Below, piece after piece: positions 1-7,864 of a stretch of 30,295 nt of DNA. Source of the DNA: B1-G15 sp964346135 (lineage in GTDB: Archaea; Thermoproteota; Bathyarchaeia; Bathyarchaeales; Bathyarchaeaceae). The stretch spans positions 1-30,295 of the forward strand of contig CAYFTS010000038.1 of the NCBI GenBank assembly GCA_964346135.1. The letters are read 5' to 3'. Each line of letters opens with the position of its first letter. Within the stretch, counting starts at the first letter, position 1. A program made the position numbers and the translations under genes. The notes under the pieces were generated by a model, which was not told the DNA's origin, made no database searches, and saw only the letters and a list, made by a program, of their open reading frames with translations.

Positions 1-500
1 ATTTAAAAACCCTTGATGTTGGAAAGGTAGAGGTTGACTTAGCCTTTGATGAAACTGCAGATGCCGTGGTGGCTTCAGGACTAGCAGCTTCAGAAACAAT
101 TGACAAATTCATTTACGAAGCAAAGAGGCTGGGAATCTATGCGGTTGTAGACATGATGAACGTGGAAGACCCTGTTCAAAAACTTCGAATGCTGGAAGCA
201 TTTCCTGATATCGTGATTTTACATCGCGGCATCGACGTGGAGAAGAGAACCGGAAAAACTCGCTGGGATCTCATCAAAGAGATGCGACAAACGTTCAAAG
301 AGCAAAAGTTCTTAGTGGCTGTTGCAGGTGGAATTATTCCTGAAACTGCGCCGGAGGCTTTAGCGCGTGGAGCGGACATTATTATTGTTGGGAGGTACAT
401 AACGCAGTCTAAAGACGTAGAACGTTCAGTTAGGGAATTCTTGAAAGCCACTGCAGAGATGAAAGAGGACATAGACCTATTTAGAGTGCATGTAGAATAA
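1..500 (+). CDS. 3-hexulose-6-phosphate synthase domain (OMP decarboxylase family), C-terminal part, 5' end outside window
   Basis: The reading frame is open from the left edge (first full codon at position 3), so the 5' end lies outside the window; a GTG at 66 is internal, not the start. The visible 166 residues are the second half of a TIM barrel of the orotidine-phosphate decarboxylase / hexulose-phosphate synthase superfamily. Recognisable parts are DVGKVEVDLAF, YAVVDMMN, the strand IVILHRGID, and the phosphate-binding end VAVAGGI and IIIVGRYIT. In archaea this domain condenses formaldehyde with ribulose 5-phosphate, or runs in reverse to make pentoses, and is often fused behind a formaldehyde-activating (Fae) domain. 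The sequence resembles the fused Fae-Hps type, but any Fae part is off-window. The barrel assignment is secure; HPS rather than another family member is likely, not proven. Confidence 0.8.
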   Translation, partial: LKTLDVGKVEVDLAFDETADAVVASGLAASETIDKFIYEAKRLGIYAVVDMMNVEDPVQKLRMLEAFPDIVILHRGIDVEKRTGKTRWDLIKEMRQTFKEQKFLVAVAGGIIPETAPEALARGADIIIVGRYITQSKDVERSVREFLKATAEMKEDIDLFRVHVE

Positions 501-608
501 GCCAAATCCTCTCTGAGATGTACAATATGTCGCGGGACTCGCGAGGCTAGACTAGATGTTAGTCCATCAAAAACCAGATGGTGCTTGCTTTCTCTTCTCT
601 CTTTTTTA
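501..608. terminator. Intergenic hairpins and T-run between convergent genes
   Basis: Between the two converging genes there is a short GC hairpin (TCGCG, loop GGACT, CGCGA, around 530-545), then GACTA/TAGTC a few bases on, then a pyrimidine-rich stretch ending in six T at 602-607. This looks like a terminator for the plus-strand gene. No tRNA or other RNA gene was recognised here. Confidence 0.35.
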
Positions 609-1100
609 TCAAAAACGTTCTATATGCGAAGGAGCTCTTCTGGCCGTTTCTAAATTGATTAGGAGAGTGCAAGTCTTTTTGGGGCAGACAAGACACACTT
701 TGCTGCAATATCTTTCATATTCCATGAAACTTAGTAGATTCTTAATTTCGTTTTCGAGGTTTGTTGGTTCGATTTCGGCGATCCATCCTTCTCCATATGG
801 GTGTTGACTTATTACATATGGGTTCTCTATTACTCTTCTGTTGATTCTCTTCAGTCTTCCGCTGACCGGTGCGCATATGTCTAGGAGAAAATTCCAAGTT
901 TCTACAACTCCGAAGGGTTTCATCTGTCTAACTCTTTTGCCTACGAATTCGGTCCAAACATGAGTTGTTTCTTTGAGGTGTTTACAGATGCAGATGTAAT
1001 CGGACAATCCAATTTTAACGTGTCCTTCAGGAGTTATTTTTGCCCAGCTGTGTGCACGTGTGTATAATCTACTCTTCTCCTTATGTTCGATGCCACCCAA
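609..1100 (-). CDS. GcvH-like (lipoyl-domain) protein lacking the lipoylation lysine, with C-terminal cysteine cluster
   Basis: Residues 17-125 follow glycine-cleavage H protein closely: HSWAKIT near the start, GLSDY, the hairpin GVVET..., CAPVSG, the ENPYVIS segment and PYGEGWIAEI. In true GcvH the swinging arm is a lysine in a VESVK-type turn. Here the turn reads VETWNF and the lysine position is Asn70, so the protein probably cannot carry lipoate. After the H fold comes a short tail with Cys132, Cys136, Cys139 and Cys144, which could bind metal. The start is TTG at 1100, preceded by GGATG about 8 bases upstream; no in-frame ATG is available. No other glycine-cleavage gene is nearby. The M20 peptidase gene ends 92 bases downstream of... 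the same-strand neighbour order is M20 upstream? No: M20 lies at higher coordinates, so it is the upstream gene. The fold is confident; the function is unknown, perhaps binding or scaffolding rather than acyl-carrier chemistry. Confidence 0.75.
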   Translation of the reverse strand: MGGIEHKEKSRLYTRAHSWAKITPEGHVKIGLSDYICICKHLKETTHVWTEFVGKRVRQMKPFGVVETWNFLLDICAPVSGRLKRINRRVIENPYVISQHPYGEGWIAEIEPTNLENEIKNLLSFMEYERYCSKVCLVCPKKTCTLLINLETARRAPSHIERF

Positions 1101-1192
1101 GTTTATCCATCCTTTCGATGTTATTACTCACCAAAATAATACCTACACTCAAACATTAGGGTTTCTATTTTGATTAGAAACTGCAGTTATTG

Positions 1193-2479
1193 TCATATTC
1201 CTACGTCAGAACTCAGCAGTTCAAGATAATCAAAAACCGCGTTGACATAGACTTTCGCCATATTTACCACATCCTTAGCGTACACAAACTCATCATAGGT
1301 GTGAGCCAGCTCTTCATAGCCAGGACCAAACGAAACAGTTGGGATGCCTAGTTGTTCTCTGAAACTGTGGGCGTCGCTGGTTGCGGCCATGAAAGTGGCC
1401 AGCGGCTTGTAGCCAAACACCTTCTGAGCATGATTCTTGAGAACTTTGATGATGGGTGTATTGGCTGGCGTGTAGGATGGCATCGTGCGGTTCACAACTT
1501 GGCATTCAAAGTTTTTTGGAAGAATGTTGCGTACAAACTCTTCAACGCCATCTGGGTTGCCGCCTACCGGAACTCTAATGTCCACTTCTGCCTTGCATTT
1601 TTCCGGCACCACATTGACTTTGGTTCCACCGGCTAGAGTTCCCACATTAATTGTGTAATGGTCAAGAGCCTTCGTGAGGCTTTTTGTTGGTATTCCGTTT
1701 TTCCTCGCAACTTTTGCCAGCATGGTTTTTCCACCGCGGATAAGTGGCTTGGCGTCGTTTGGAATTTTCACTGCCGACTCTTCTAGTATCTTCAACTTGG
1801 GAAGAAAATTGGTGAGCATGAGGATTGCGTTTTTACCTAATACTGGGCTGCTTCCATGGGAAGGTTTACCATGTGCAGTGATTTTAAGCCAACAAGCTCC
1901 ACGTTCACCCCCAACAATTGAGTAGTCACTTTCAAGATAGCCTGTCGGCTCGGTGATCAAACAAGCGTCTCCAGATAATCTTTTGTTTTCAAGCAACCAA
2001 GACGCGCCTCCTGGTCCCGGAGCCTCTTCATCGGAAACACTGGCGACAACCACTCTTCCAGAAAGTGCATTTTCAAAATCTTTGAGGACAGCGATGGCCA
2101 TAAGCATGGCGGCGGCTCCGCCCTTCATGTCAGTGGCTCCGCGGCCAAGAATCTTTCCGTTCTTAACCTTTGCTTTGTATGGGTGAAACGTCCACTGTGA
2201 AATGTCGCCTGCGGGAACAATGTCTAAGTGTCCGCATAAAATCAGGGTTGGCTTTCTCTTTCCGATGGATGCTACAACGCTGGCGTGGCCCTTCATTGGC
2301 GCAAACCTTTCATATGATATTGCCTCGTTTTGAAGGAAATGTTCAACTACGCTGGCTCCTTTAGAAACGTCGCCGGGAGGGTTTTCGCCCTCAGCGTGAA
2401 TAAGTCTGCAGCAAAGATCGATAAGGTCTTGTTCACGACCTTCAATTCGCTTGGCAATTTTGGCTCTTAGACCTTTCAG
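1193..2479 (-). CDS. M20-family metallopeptidase (ArgE/DapE/acetyl-lysine deacetylase-like), apparent CTG start
   Basis: A cytosolic two-metal amidohydrolase that probably removes an acyl or aminoacyl group from an amino-acid-like substrate. With the start chosen here the protein has 428 residues. The metal ligands of the family are all visible: His84 and Asp86 (GHLDIVP), Asp117 (GRGATDMKGG), Glu151-Glu152 (SDEEAPG), Glu177 (TEPTG) and His393 (AHTYDEF). The dimerisation (lid) domain lies between the two halves of the catalytic domain. The first in-frame ATG (2296) would delete the conserved N-terminal helix and the NPPGD segment. The frame stays open upstream to a TAA at 2495-2497 without ATG, GTG or TTG. 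A CTG at 2477-2479 sits 8 bases after GGGAGG (2488-2493) and gives a family-typical N-terminus. The substrate cannot be told; argE, dapE and lysK are all possible. Confidence 0.85.
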   Translation of the reverse strand: MKGLRAKIAKRIEGREQDLIDLCCRLIHAEGENPPGDVSKGASVVEHFLQNEAISYERFAPMKGHASVVASIGKRKPTLILCGHLDIVPAGDISQWTFHPYKAKVKNGKILGRGATDMKGGAAAMLMAIAVLKDFENALSGRVVVASVSDEEAPGPGGASWLLENKRLSGDACLITEPTGYLESDYSIVGGERGACWLKITAHGKPSHGSSPVLGKNAILMLTNFLPKLKILEESAVKIPNDAKPLIRGGKTMLAKVARKNGIPTKSLTKALDHYTINVGTLAGGTKVNVVPEKCKAEVDIRVPVGGNPDGVEEFVRNILPKNFECQVVNRTMPSYTPANTPIIKVLKNHAQKVFGYKPLATFMAATSDAHSFREQLGIPTVSFGPGYEELAHTYDEFVYAKDVVNMAKVYVNAVFDYLELLSSDVGI

Positions 2480-2487
2480 CTCTGTTG

Positions 2488-2493
2488 CCTCCC
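2488..2493 (-). promoter_or_regulatory. Shine-Dalgarno site that decides the CTG start of the M20 gene
   Basis: On the minus strand GGGAGG is followed by 8 bases and then CTG (2479-2477). No ATG, GTG or TTG occurs in this frame between the upstream stop and codon 62, so the site argues for CTG initiation rather than a start further inside. Confidence 0.6.
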
Positions 2494-2572
2494 ATTAAAC
2501 TCAAGTTAAGCTTGATTGATGTTAAGTATATGATTACTAAAAACCAAGTTTAGTTAAAGGTTGCTGTCGTTT

Positions 2573-2582
2573 TGCGCGCGCA
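2573..2582. repeat. TGCGCGCGCA palindrome, copy 1
   Basis: A perfect 10-base palindrome placed 6 bases past the stop codon of the minus-strand ABC ATPase gene. It is one of three exact copies plus one near copy in the window, all close to the 3' ends of minus-strand reading frames. Confidence 0.6.
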
Positions 2583-2588
2583 TAGCGT

Positions 2589-3281
2589 TTAGGACTTGAC
2601 AGATTTGTCGGACGTGATCTTTCCGTCAATTAACGTTATTATGCGGTTGCTTTTTGAAGACACCGTGGGGTCATGGGTTACGAAGACAACAGTTACTCCT
2701 TCTCTCTGATTAATTTCCTTCAGTAAACCGATTATTTTCTCTCCCGTGGAGCTGTCCAGCTCTCCAGTTATTTCATCACAGAACAAAACTTCAGGATTGT
2801 TTATTAACGCTCTACATATAGCCACCCTTTGTTGCTCCCCTCCACTAAGTTGATTCGGCTTATGATTCGCTCTTTCTTCCAACCCAACGATAGAAAAGAG
2901 TTCTTTAGCCCTATCCTTGAATCGCATGTTGTTTTTTATTGGAATGACAGGAACCAAGACGTTCTCCAGTGTTGTCAAAGTTGGCACCAAATAGAAATGC
3001 TGAAAGACAAAACCGATCTTGTTTCGTCTAACCTCATACAATTTTCTCTCAGGAACCTGTGTCAAATCAACGCCATCCAAGAATACTTTGCCGCTGGTCG
3101 GAAGGTCTAAGGCACCTAGAAGGTTAAGTAACGTGGTTTTTCCGCTTCCACTGGGACCCATAATGCTCAGGAACTCGCCGACATTTATCCTCAAGGTCAC
3201 TCCCCTAAGAGCGTGAACTATTGACTCGCCTAGCCTATAGTTCTTTGTTAAATTCTCCGTCCGAATTACTTCTTTCGCCAT
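2589..3281 (-). CDS. ABC transporter ATP-binding protein, LolD/MacB type
   Basis: A 230-residue nucleotide-binding subunit that powers the adjacent FtsX-like permease. Motifs in order: Walker A GPSGSGKTT (42-50), Q-loop Gln94 in FVFQHF, signature LSGGEQQR (145-152), Walker B VLFCDE (165-170), D-loop ELDSSTG and switch His202 (VTHDP). In this family the Walker B glutamate is usually followed by PTG; here it is ITG, a mild deviation. The gene starts 2 bases after the permease stop, so the two are one transcription unit, permease first. MacB/Lol-type pairs without a periplasmic partner usually extrude peptides or lipid-linked substrates, or transmit mechanical signals. The substrate here is unknown. 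Confidence 0.93.
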   Translation of the reverse strand: MAKEVIRTENLTKNYRLGESIVHALRGVTLRINVGEFLSIMGPSGSGKTTLLNLLGALDLPTSGKVFLDGVDLTQVPERKLYEVRRNKIGFVFQHFYLVPTLTTLENVLVPVIPIKNNMRFKDRAKELFSIVGLEERANHKPNQLSGGEQQRVAICRALINNPEVLFCDEITGELDSSTGEKIIGLLKEINQREGVTVVFVTHDPTVSSKSNRIITLIDGKITSDKSVKS

Positions 3282-3283
3282 TT

Positions 3284-4405
3284 CTATTCACCCCTTATTG
3301 CCCTTATGGGCGACAGGCGAGCGGCTTTAACTGCTGGATAGACGCCGCTCCCCAAGCTTAATCCAACACCAAATATGAGGCTTTCGAGTATTGTTGTTAA
3401 GGTTAACCGAACTGTCAACGCTGGAATTATGTTCTGCGCCGTTTGAGCGGCAACCATACCGAGGAGCAAGCCGATTAAGCCACCTATAATGCCTATTCCA
3501 AGGGCTTCAATTAACACGGAGTAGCCCACATCGATGTTTCTCCATCCTGTCGCCTTCAGCAACCCTATTTCTGGAGTTCTTTCCATTACGCTCATCAACA
3601 TGGCGTTAGCTATGCCGATACCTCCTATCAACACTGCAATAGCGGAGACGAGCCAGACGGTGTTTCGCAATGTGCCCATGATTTCCGTTGCCTCTTTCAC
3701 CAAATCCTCTGGAAAGACCACTTCGTAATCCTCAAAATTTGATTCTACATATGACCTAATTTCATCCGCCTTGTCTGGGTCAACTGGTCTAATCTCTATC
3801 ACGCTGATCTGGTCTTCAGATAGATTTCTTAGGGCTCTGGCATCCTCAAGGGGAATCAAGGCGATAAAGGAATCAGCCAGTGTGTTTGTTTCGAAGATGC
3901 CAGTTACCTCAAATGAGGTGGAATCTATTGGAAAGGTGTCGCCAACTTCAAGGTCTCCCTGCTTAGCCCATTTGCTTCCTACAATTATCTTACCGCTGTC
4001 GGTTTCATTAAAGAAAGTGCCGAATTTGATATATCCAGGAGAGACAATCTCACTATAAGAATCGGTTACACCAATAAGGGTAATAAATCTTGGTCCAACA
4101 CCTCCAGGGAGAGTTCTGGCAACGTAGATTTCGGGACTTATGACCTCTATATCCGTATTGTTGCGTAGATTTTCGATTAAAGAGGCATTAACTATCGAAA
4201 GCGTTTGGTCGATGGATCCTTCCTCTTGGATAATCAAGTTTCCGCTCAGAAGCTCAAGGGACCCGGTTATACTGCTTTCTAAACCATCCATAATGAAGAG
4301 AAGAGAGGTTATCAGCATCACACCTAAGGCAATACCCAATATGGCAAGGCTCGTTCTCATCTTTCTACGTTTCAAGTTTTTGAGACTGAAGGTTACAACG
4401 TTCAT
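3284..4405 (-). CDS. ABC transporter permease, FtsX/MacB type
   Basis: The membrane subunit partnered with the ATPase that follows 2 bases downstream. The chosen start gives 373 residues. There is a cytosolic basic N-terminus (SLKNLKRRKMRT), one transmembrane helix (IALGVMLITSLLFIM), a roughly 220-residue extracellular domain of the MacB periplasmic-core type, then three helices ending in the family signature PAVKAARLSPIRAIRGE. The helices and their glycine-rich pattern (IGGIGIANAM, GIIGGLIGLLLG) fit FtsX. A longer frame begins at 4459, but the extra 18 residues are polar and not family-like, and a G-run lies about 12 bases before ATG 4405. The substrate is unknown. Confidence 0.9.
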   Translation of the reverse strand: MNVVTFSLKNLKRRKMRTSLAILGIALGVMLITSLLFIMDGLESSITGSLELLSGNLIIQEEGSIDQTLSIVNASLIENLRNNTDIEVISPEIYVARTLPGGVGPRFITLIGVTDSYSEIVSPGYIKFGTFFNETDSGKIIVGSKWAKQGDLEVGDTFPIDSTSFEVTGIFETNTLADSFIALIPLEDARALRNLSEDQISVIEIRPVDPDKADEIRSYVESNFEDYEVVFPEDLVKEATEIMGTLRNTVWLVSAIAVLIGGIGIANAMLMSVMERTPEIGLLKATGWRNIDVGYSVLIEALGIGIIGGLIGLLLGMVAAQTAQNIIPALTVRLTLTTILESLIFGVGLSLGSGVYPAVKAARLSPIRAIRGE

Positions 4406-4459
4406 TTCGTCACTGCTTTCCCCCAGAAATTGGAGACTATCATAAGACAGCCCATACAA

Positions 4460-4612
4460 AAAGCATAATTTAACTCTTTATGTCCCTGACAAAATTCAGC
4501 AAAACAAAATATTGATTGACAAGAAAATGAGAAGGCGAATCCTTAATAAACGGATAACCCACTTCAGTTAAAGTCACAGAAACACCTCTACGCAGGAGAG
4601 TAAACATAGCGT
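4460..4612. promoter_or_regulatory. Divergent promoter region between permease and eS6 genes
   Basis: This AT-rich spacer must hold promoters for both directions. Toward eS6 there is TTAATAAAC near 4541-4550 followed by about 60 bases of leader with a GGAG close to the ATG at 4613. Toward the permease the minus strand has a TTAAATTATG-like element near 4465-4475. No RNA gene was recognised. Confidence 0.4.
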
Positions 4613-5020
4613 ATGGCAAAGTTCAAAATAATAGTCTCAGACCCTGAAGCTGGAAAGTCGAAGGCTTTAGAAGTGGAGGGAACCCGCGCCGTCCCTTTAG
4701 TTGGAAGAAAACTGGGAGAGGTCATCGACGGAGCCGCTGTTGGCATGTCAGGTCATAAACTCCAGATAACTGGAGGATCTGATAAGGATGGTTTTCCAAT
4801 GAGACCTAACGTTCACGGTGGAGTTCGGATTAGTGTGATCCTGAGCGAAGGTGTGGGTTTTCATTCAAGTAGAGCAGGGGAGAGACAGAGAAAAACCTTG
4901 CGGGGAAACGTCATAACCGAAGAGATAGTTCAGATAAACATGAAGGTTATTGAGAAGCCGAAAAGGAAGAAAAACAAAACGGAGGACAAATCAACTGAAA
5001 AAACTGCCCAAACAACCTGA
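4613..5020 (+). CDS. rps6e: Small ribosomal subunit protein eS6
   Basis: A 135-residue archaeal eS6, a structural protein of the 30S subunit. Family landmarks are the opening strand FKIIVSDPEAGKSKALEVEG, GRKLGEVIDGAAVGM, the highly conserved KLQITGGSDKDGFPMRP and the basic RQRKTLRGNVI segment. It ends in a Lys/Glu/Thr-rich tail of about 30 residues that is not part of the folded core. Its 3' end overlaps the start of the aIF2-gamma gene by 26 bases, a common archaeal pairing, so the two are translated from one mRNA. A GGAG lies about 15 bases upstream of the ATG. Confidence 0.96.
   Translation: MAKFKIIVSDPEAGKSKALEVEGTRAVPLVGRKLGEVIDGAAVGMSGHKLQITGGSDKDGFPMRPNVHGGVRISVILSEGVGFHSSRAGERQRKTLRGNVITEEIVQINMKVIEKPKRKKNKTEDKSTEKTAQTT
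4981..4985 (+). promoter_or_regulatory. Shine-Dalgarno site that decides the CTG start of aIF2-gamma
   Basis: GGAGG lies inside the eS6 coding sequence, 9 bases before CTG 4995-4997. The only other in-frame candidates are TTG 4950, which would add a poorly conserved basic leader, and GTG 5022, which would remove conserved residues and has no SD. Confidence 0.6.
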
Positions 5021-6230
5021 AGTGAATGTTGGAACCATCGGCCATGTGGATCACGGGAAAACTACGCTGGTCGAAGCCATAACAGGCGTTTGGGCAGCTA
5101 GACATAGCGAAGAGCTAAGGCGTGGCATAACCATTAAACTTGGCTATGCGGATGCTCCCATTTACAAGTGTCCTAATTGCAAACTACCGCGATGTTACTC
5201 CACTGAATCAACCTGTTCCAACTGCGGCTCCCCCTGCGAGTTCGTTCGAGCAGTCAGTTTTGTGGATGCCCCTGGTCACGAGGCGCTCATGGCCACTATG
5301 CTCTCTGGCGCGTCTGTTATGGATGGAGCCATTCTGGTTATAGCTGCTGACGAGCCTTGTCCTCAGCCGCAGACCAGAGAACACTTAGCTGCCATCGAAA
5401 TCGTTGGTGTGAAAAATCTTGTGATTGTTCAAAACAAGATTGACATAGTGGGTGAAGAACGAGCGCTGAAAAGCTATCAAGAAATAGTGAAGTTCGTGAA
5501 GGAAACAGTCGCTGAAGGAGCCCCTATTATTCCAGTCTCTGCTCAGCACTCCGTGAACATCGATATCCTCCTTAAGGCTATGGAGGAACACATCCCAACT
5601 CCAAAACGAGACCCAACAAAGCCTCCCAGAATGTATGTTGTTCGTTCCTTTGATGTAAACAAGCCTGGAACCCTAGCTGAGAAATTGAAGGGAGGTGTGA
5701 TCGGTGGAACCATCCTTCAAGGAACTTTTAGAACAGAAGATTCGATAGAGATTCGCCCTGGAGTTCGAGGTAAAAAGCATGAAAAACCTACCTACGAATC
5801 TTTATTCACCGAAGTCGTTAGCATGCAAGCAGGCGGGAAGTCGGTTAAACAGGCTAGATGCGGAGGGTTAGTGGGAGTCGGGACCCTTTTAGACCCGTCT
5901 TTAACCAAGGCTGACGGTCTCATCGGAAATCTAGCGGGTAAACCCGATATGTTGCCATCAACTCTGTCTGAATTAACTGTAGACATTCATTTGTTTGATC
6001 GTGCTGTGGGAACTAAGGAGTTGATAGAGGTTGACAAAATACGTAAAGGTGAGACTCTTCTCCTCGACGTTGGAACCACCATAACTGTGGGAACCGTTGT
6101 TTCTGTCAAAGGAGATGCTGCTACTCTTCAATTGGGGCGAGCAGTTTGTGCTGAAGAAGGTTTCCGAACAGCTATAAGCAGAAAGATTGCTGGGAGATGG
6201 CGCTTGATTGGTTACGGAATAATAGGATAA
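4995..6230 (+). CDS. eif2g: Translation initiation factor aIF2 subunit gamma, apparent CTG start
   Basis: The GTPase core of archaeal IF2, which delivers initiator Met-tRNA to the small subunit. The 411 residues chosen match the usual length of about 410-415. G1 is GHVDHGKTT (16-24), then the switch region RGITIKLGYAD, a zinc knuckle with CPNC and CSNC pairs, G3 DAPGH, G4 NKID and G5 SAQ. Two beta-barrel domains follow, with RSFDVNKPGT, GGVIGGTI and the C-terminal SRKIAGRWRLIGYG. The start is placed at CTG 4995 because GGAGG is 9 bases upstream and because the resulting N-terminus (MKKLPKQPEVNVG) matches the family. TTG 4950 is the conservative alternative and would add 15 basic residues. Cotranscribed with eS6. 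Confidence 0.95.
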   Translation: MKKLPKQPEVNVGTIGHVDHGKTTLVEAITGVWAARHSEELRRGITIKLGYADAPIYKCPNCKLPRCYSTESTCSNCGSPCEFVRAVSFVDAPGHEALMATMLSGASVMDGAILVIAADEPCPQPQTREHLAAIEIVGVKNLVIVQNKIDIVGEERALKSYQEIVKFVKETVAEGAPIIPVSAQHSVNIDILLKAMEEHIPTPKRDPTKPPRMYVVRSFDVNKPGTLAEKLKGGVIGGTILQGTFRTEDSIEIRPGVRGKKHEKPTYESLFTEVVSMQAGGKSVKQARCGGLVGVGTLLDPSLTKADGLIGNLAGKPDMLPSTLSELTVDIHLFDRAVGTKELIEVDKIRKGETLLLDVGTTITVGTVVSVKGDAATLQLGRAVCAEEGFRTAISRKIAGRWRLIGYGIIG

Positions 6231-6345
6231 CTGCTTGTGTACTTTTTGGTATACTCTAGTGTGTCTGCCTTTATGTTGCTCTGGCCCTAACTGCGCTGCA
6301 TTTGAGTAAATGTTCAAGATCAAGTAAGTGAAATCGGATAGCATC

Positions 6346-7647
6346 TTAAGCCTCGGTTTTCTTAGGCTCGTGTATAAACTGAATGCTTAGAATAAAACAA
6401 AGGATGAGAGAAAGAGCGAGGATAAACCATGGATATTGAGGGTTGGTTGCATAGACGTGGCCTCCTAGTAGAGATCCCACCGTTACTGGAATGAATAGAA
6501 GAAAACCGCTGGTCCATACTCCTCCCCATCCAATGGATAGGCCCTGTCCTAAAATTGAAAGGAGACGCCCTCGTTTGTCTCGAGGAACAGCGTTTGTTAT
6601 CAAGGTTGCAGAAGCAGGCCAAATAAGAGCGTTAACGAGACCCAAGAGGACAAGCGTTAACAAGACTTCCAGGAATGTTTGACAAAAGGGAAATGTAATG
6701 ATCGGTATGGGGGCTAGAAGCATCGCCAACAAGATTGTTCGTCTTGTCCCGTAGAGGTCTACAAAATAGCCCATAGGAATTGAGAGGACAATTCGTATCG
6801 CTCCGACAATAAGCATGAGGAAACCCCACTCGTAGGGAGTTAGTCCAATGATGGAATGCTCTCCTGCGGCGTAGACAACCCAGAATGGTGCAGCTATGCT
6901 GACAAATAACGTTGTCACAATCTGAATGATAGCAATGGACCTCAGAGTTTGAGACATCCATTTCAGATACCTGGACAGATGTATGTAAGAGGTTTTTAGC
7001 AACAGGGGAAGGTTATGTAGAGAAACGCTCGAATCAGATTTCTTCAAGGTTTCTCGCAACCATTTCAGCCTAATAGTCGCTACAAGTAAACCAATTGCTA
7101 GACCAGCTGTGTAGGAGAGGCGCATCGCAACTTTTAAACCTTCAATGCCTCCACCAAAGACTTGATCGATCAAATAACCCCCGATAAACGGCGAAAAGAG
7201 ACCGATAGCTTGGGGAATCGCCGTTACAGTAGCAAAACCTATTCCTCTCTGACGGGGAGGAAGCGAATCGGCCATAATTGCGTTCACTGCAGGCATATAG
7301 AAAAGAACCAACTGTTGTGTAAAATGACCGATGGCCAACGTAACCCAGTTTTGGGCTATTATAAAGAGAATGAATGACACGGCAAAGAGGTAGGTGGCGG
7401 TGGCCACTAATTTGACTCTGCCCATGTGATCAGCTATGTAGCCGCCAACAGGATATAGAATAAGCCCAGCTAAGCCACCGAGAGCGTAAACGAGTCCAAT
7501 TTCAGTCGCTGAACCGCCAAAAGCCTCAATGTAGAGGGGAAAGAAGGGCCATGCAATGGACATGGACACTGTCCACAATATTCGACACACGGTCAAGACT
7601 AGCACGTTTCCTCGCATAAAGCTGAAGGTAGAATGCGTTTTCTCCAA
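6346..7647 (-). CDS. Major facilitator superfamily transporter
   Basis: A 433-residue integral membrane protein with about twelve hydrophobic segments in two six-helix halves. The MFS motif A is visible in the loop after helix 2 (GGYIADHMGRVK), and a related loop is repeated in the second half (MGYFVDLYGTRR). The cytosolic loop between halves (RLKWLRETLKKSD to YLKWMSQ) is basic. The start is TTG at 7647, with GAGGTG 6 bases upstream, and a TTTAAATATT promoter element lies at 7716-7725 on the same strand. It converges on the aIF2-gamma gene and, with the next minus-strand gene, separates aIF2-gamma from the PIN gene. Drug or sugar efflux is typical for this subfamily, but the substrate cannot be read from sequence. 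Confidence 0.9.
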   Translation of the reverse strand: MEKTHSTFSFMRGNVLVLTVCRILWTVSMSIAWPFFPLYIEAFGGSATEIGLVYALGGLAGLILYPVGGYIADHMGRVKLVATATYLFAVSFILFIIAQNWVTLAIGHFTQQLVLFYMPAVNAIMADSLPPRQRGIGFATVTAIPQAIGLFSPFIGGYLIDQVFGGGIEGLKVAMRLSYTAGLAIGLLVATIRLKWLRETLKKSDSSVSLHNLPLLLKTSYIHLSRYLKWMSQTLRSIAIIQIVTTLFVSIAAPFWVVYAAGEHSIIGLTPYEWGFLMLIVGAIRIVLSIPMGYFVDLYGTRRTILLAMLLAPIPIITFPFCQTFLEVLLTLVLLGLVNALIWPASATLITNAVPRDKRGRLLSILGQGLSIGWGGVWTSGFLLFIPVTVGSLLGGHVYATNPQYPWFILALSLILCFILSIQFIHEPKKTEA

Positions 7648-7715
7648 GCTTTACACCTCGAAGGATATTAGATGATAAACATGTACATGTCTGAGTTTCC
7701 TTATTTGTGACTTTC

Positions 7716-7725
7716 TTTAAATATT
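7716..7725 (-). promoter_or_regulatory. TATA box of the MFS gene
   Basis: AATATTTAAA on the minus strand, about 70 bases upstream of the TTG start at 7647. This leaves a leader long enough to contain the GAGGTG ribosome binding site. Confidence 0.45.
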
Positions 7726-7843
7726 CAACTATTCTTGACTTTCAATTCGAGCGCGAAGGAGAGAGAAATAAAACATGTGATTTTGTAGTTTAAGCAATAA
7801 TTTCTACCTGAATTTTTTCAATTTGTTTTCAATAGTTTTGTGC

Positions 7844-7853
7844 TGCGCGCGCA
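7844..7853. repeat. TGCGCGCGCA palindrome, copy 2
   Basis: An exact copy of the 10-base palindrome, 11 bases beyond the stop codon of the saccharopine-dehydrogenase-like gene on the minus strand. Confidence 0.6.
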
Positions 7854-7864
7854 AAAAAGAGAGG

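Noticed and set aside
556..807. Plus-strand frame over the GcvH-like gene
   Set aside because: Antisense shadow of a clearly recognisable protein.
2296..2494. Frameshift at the 5' end of the M20 gene using ATG 2494-2492
   Set aside because: That frame meets a stop within 18 codons and its translation is not family-like, while SD-CTG explains the intact frame. A sequencing indel is not excluded.
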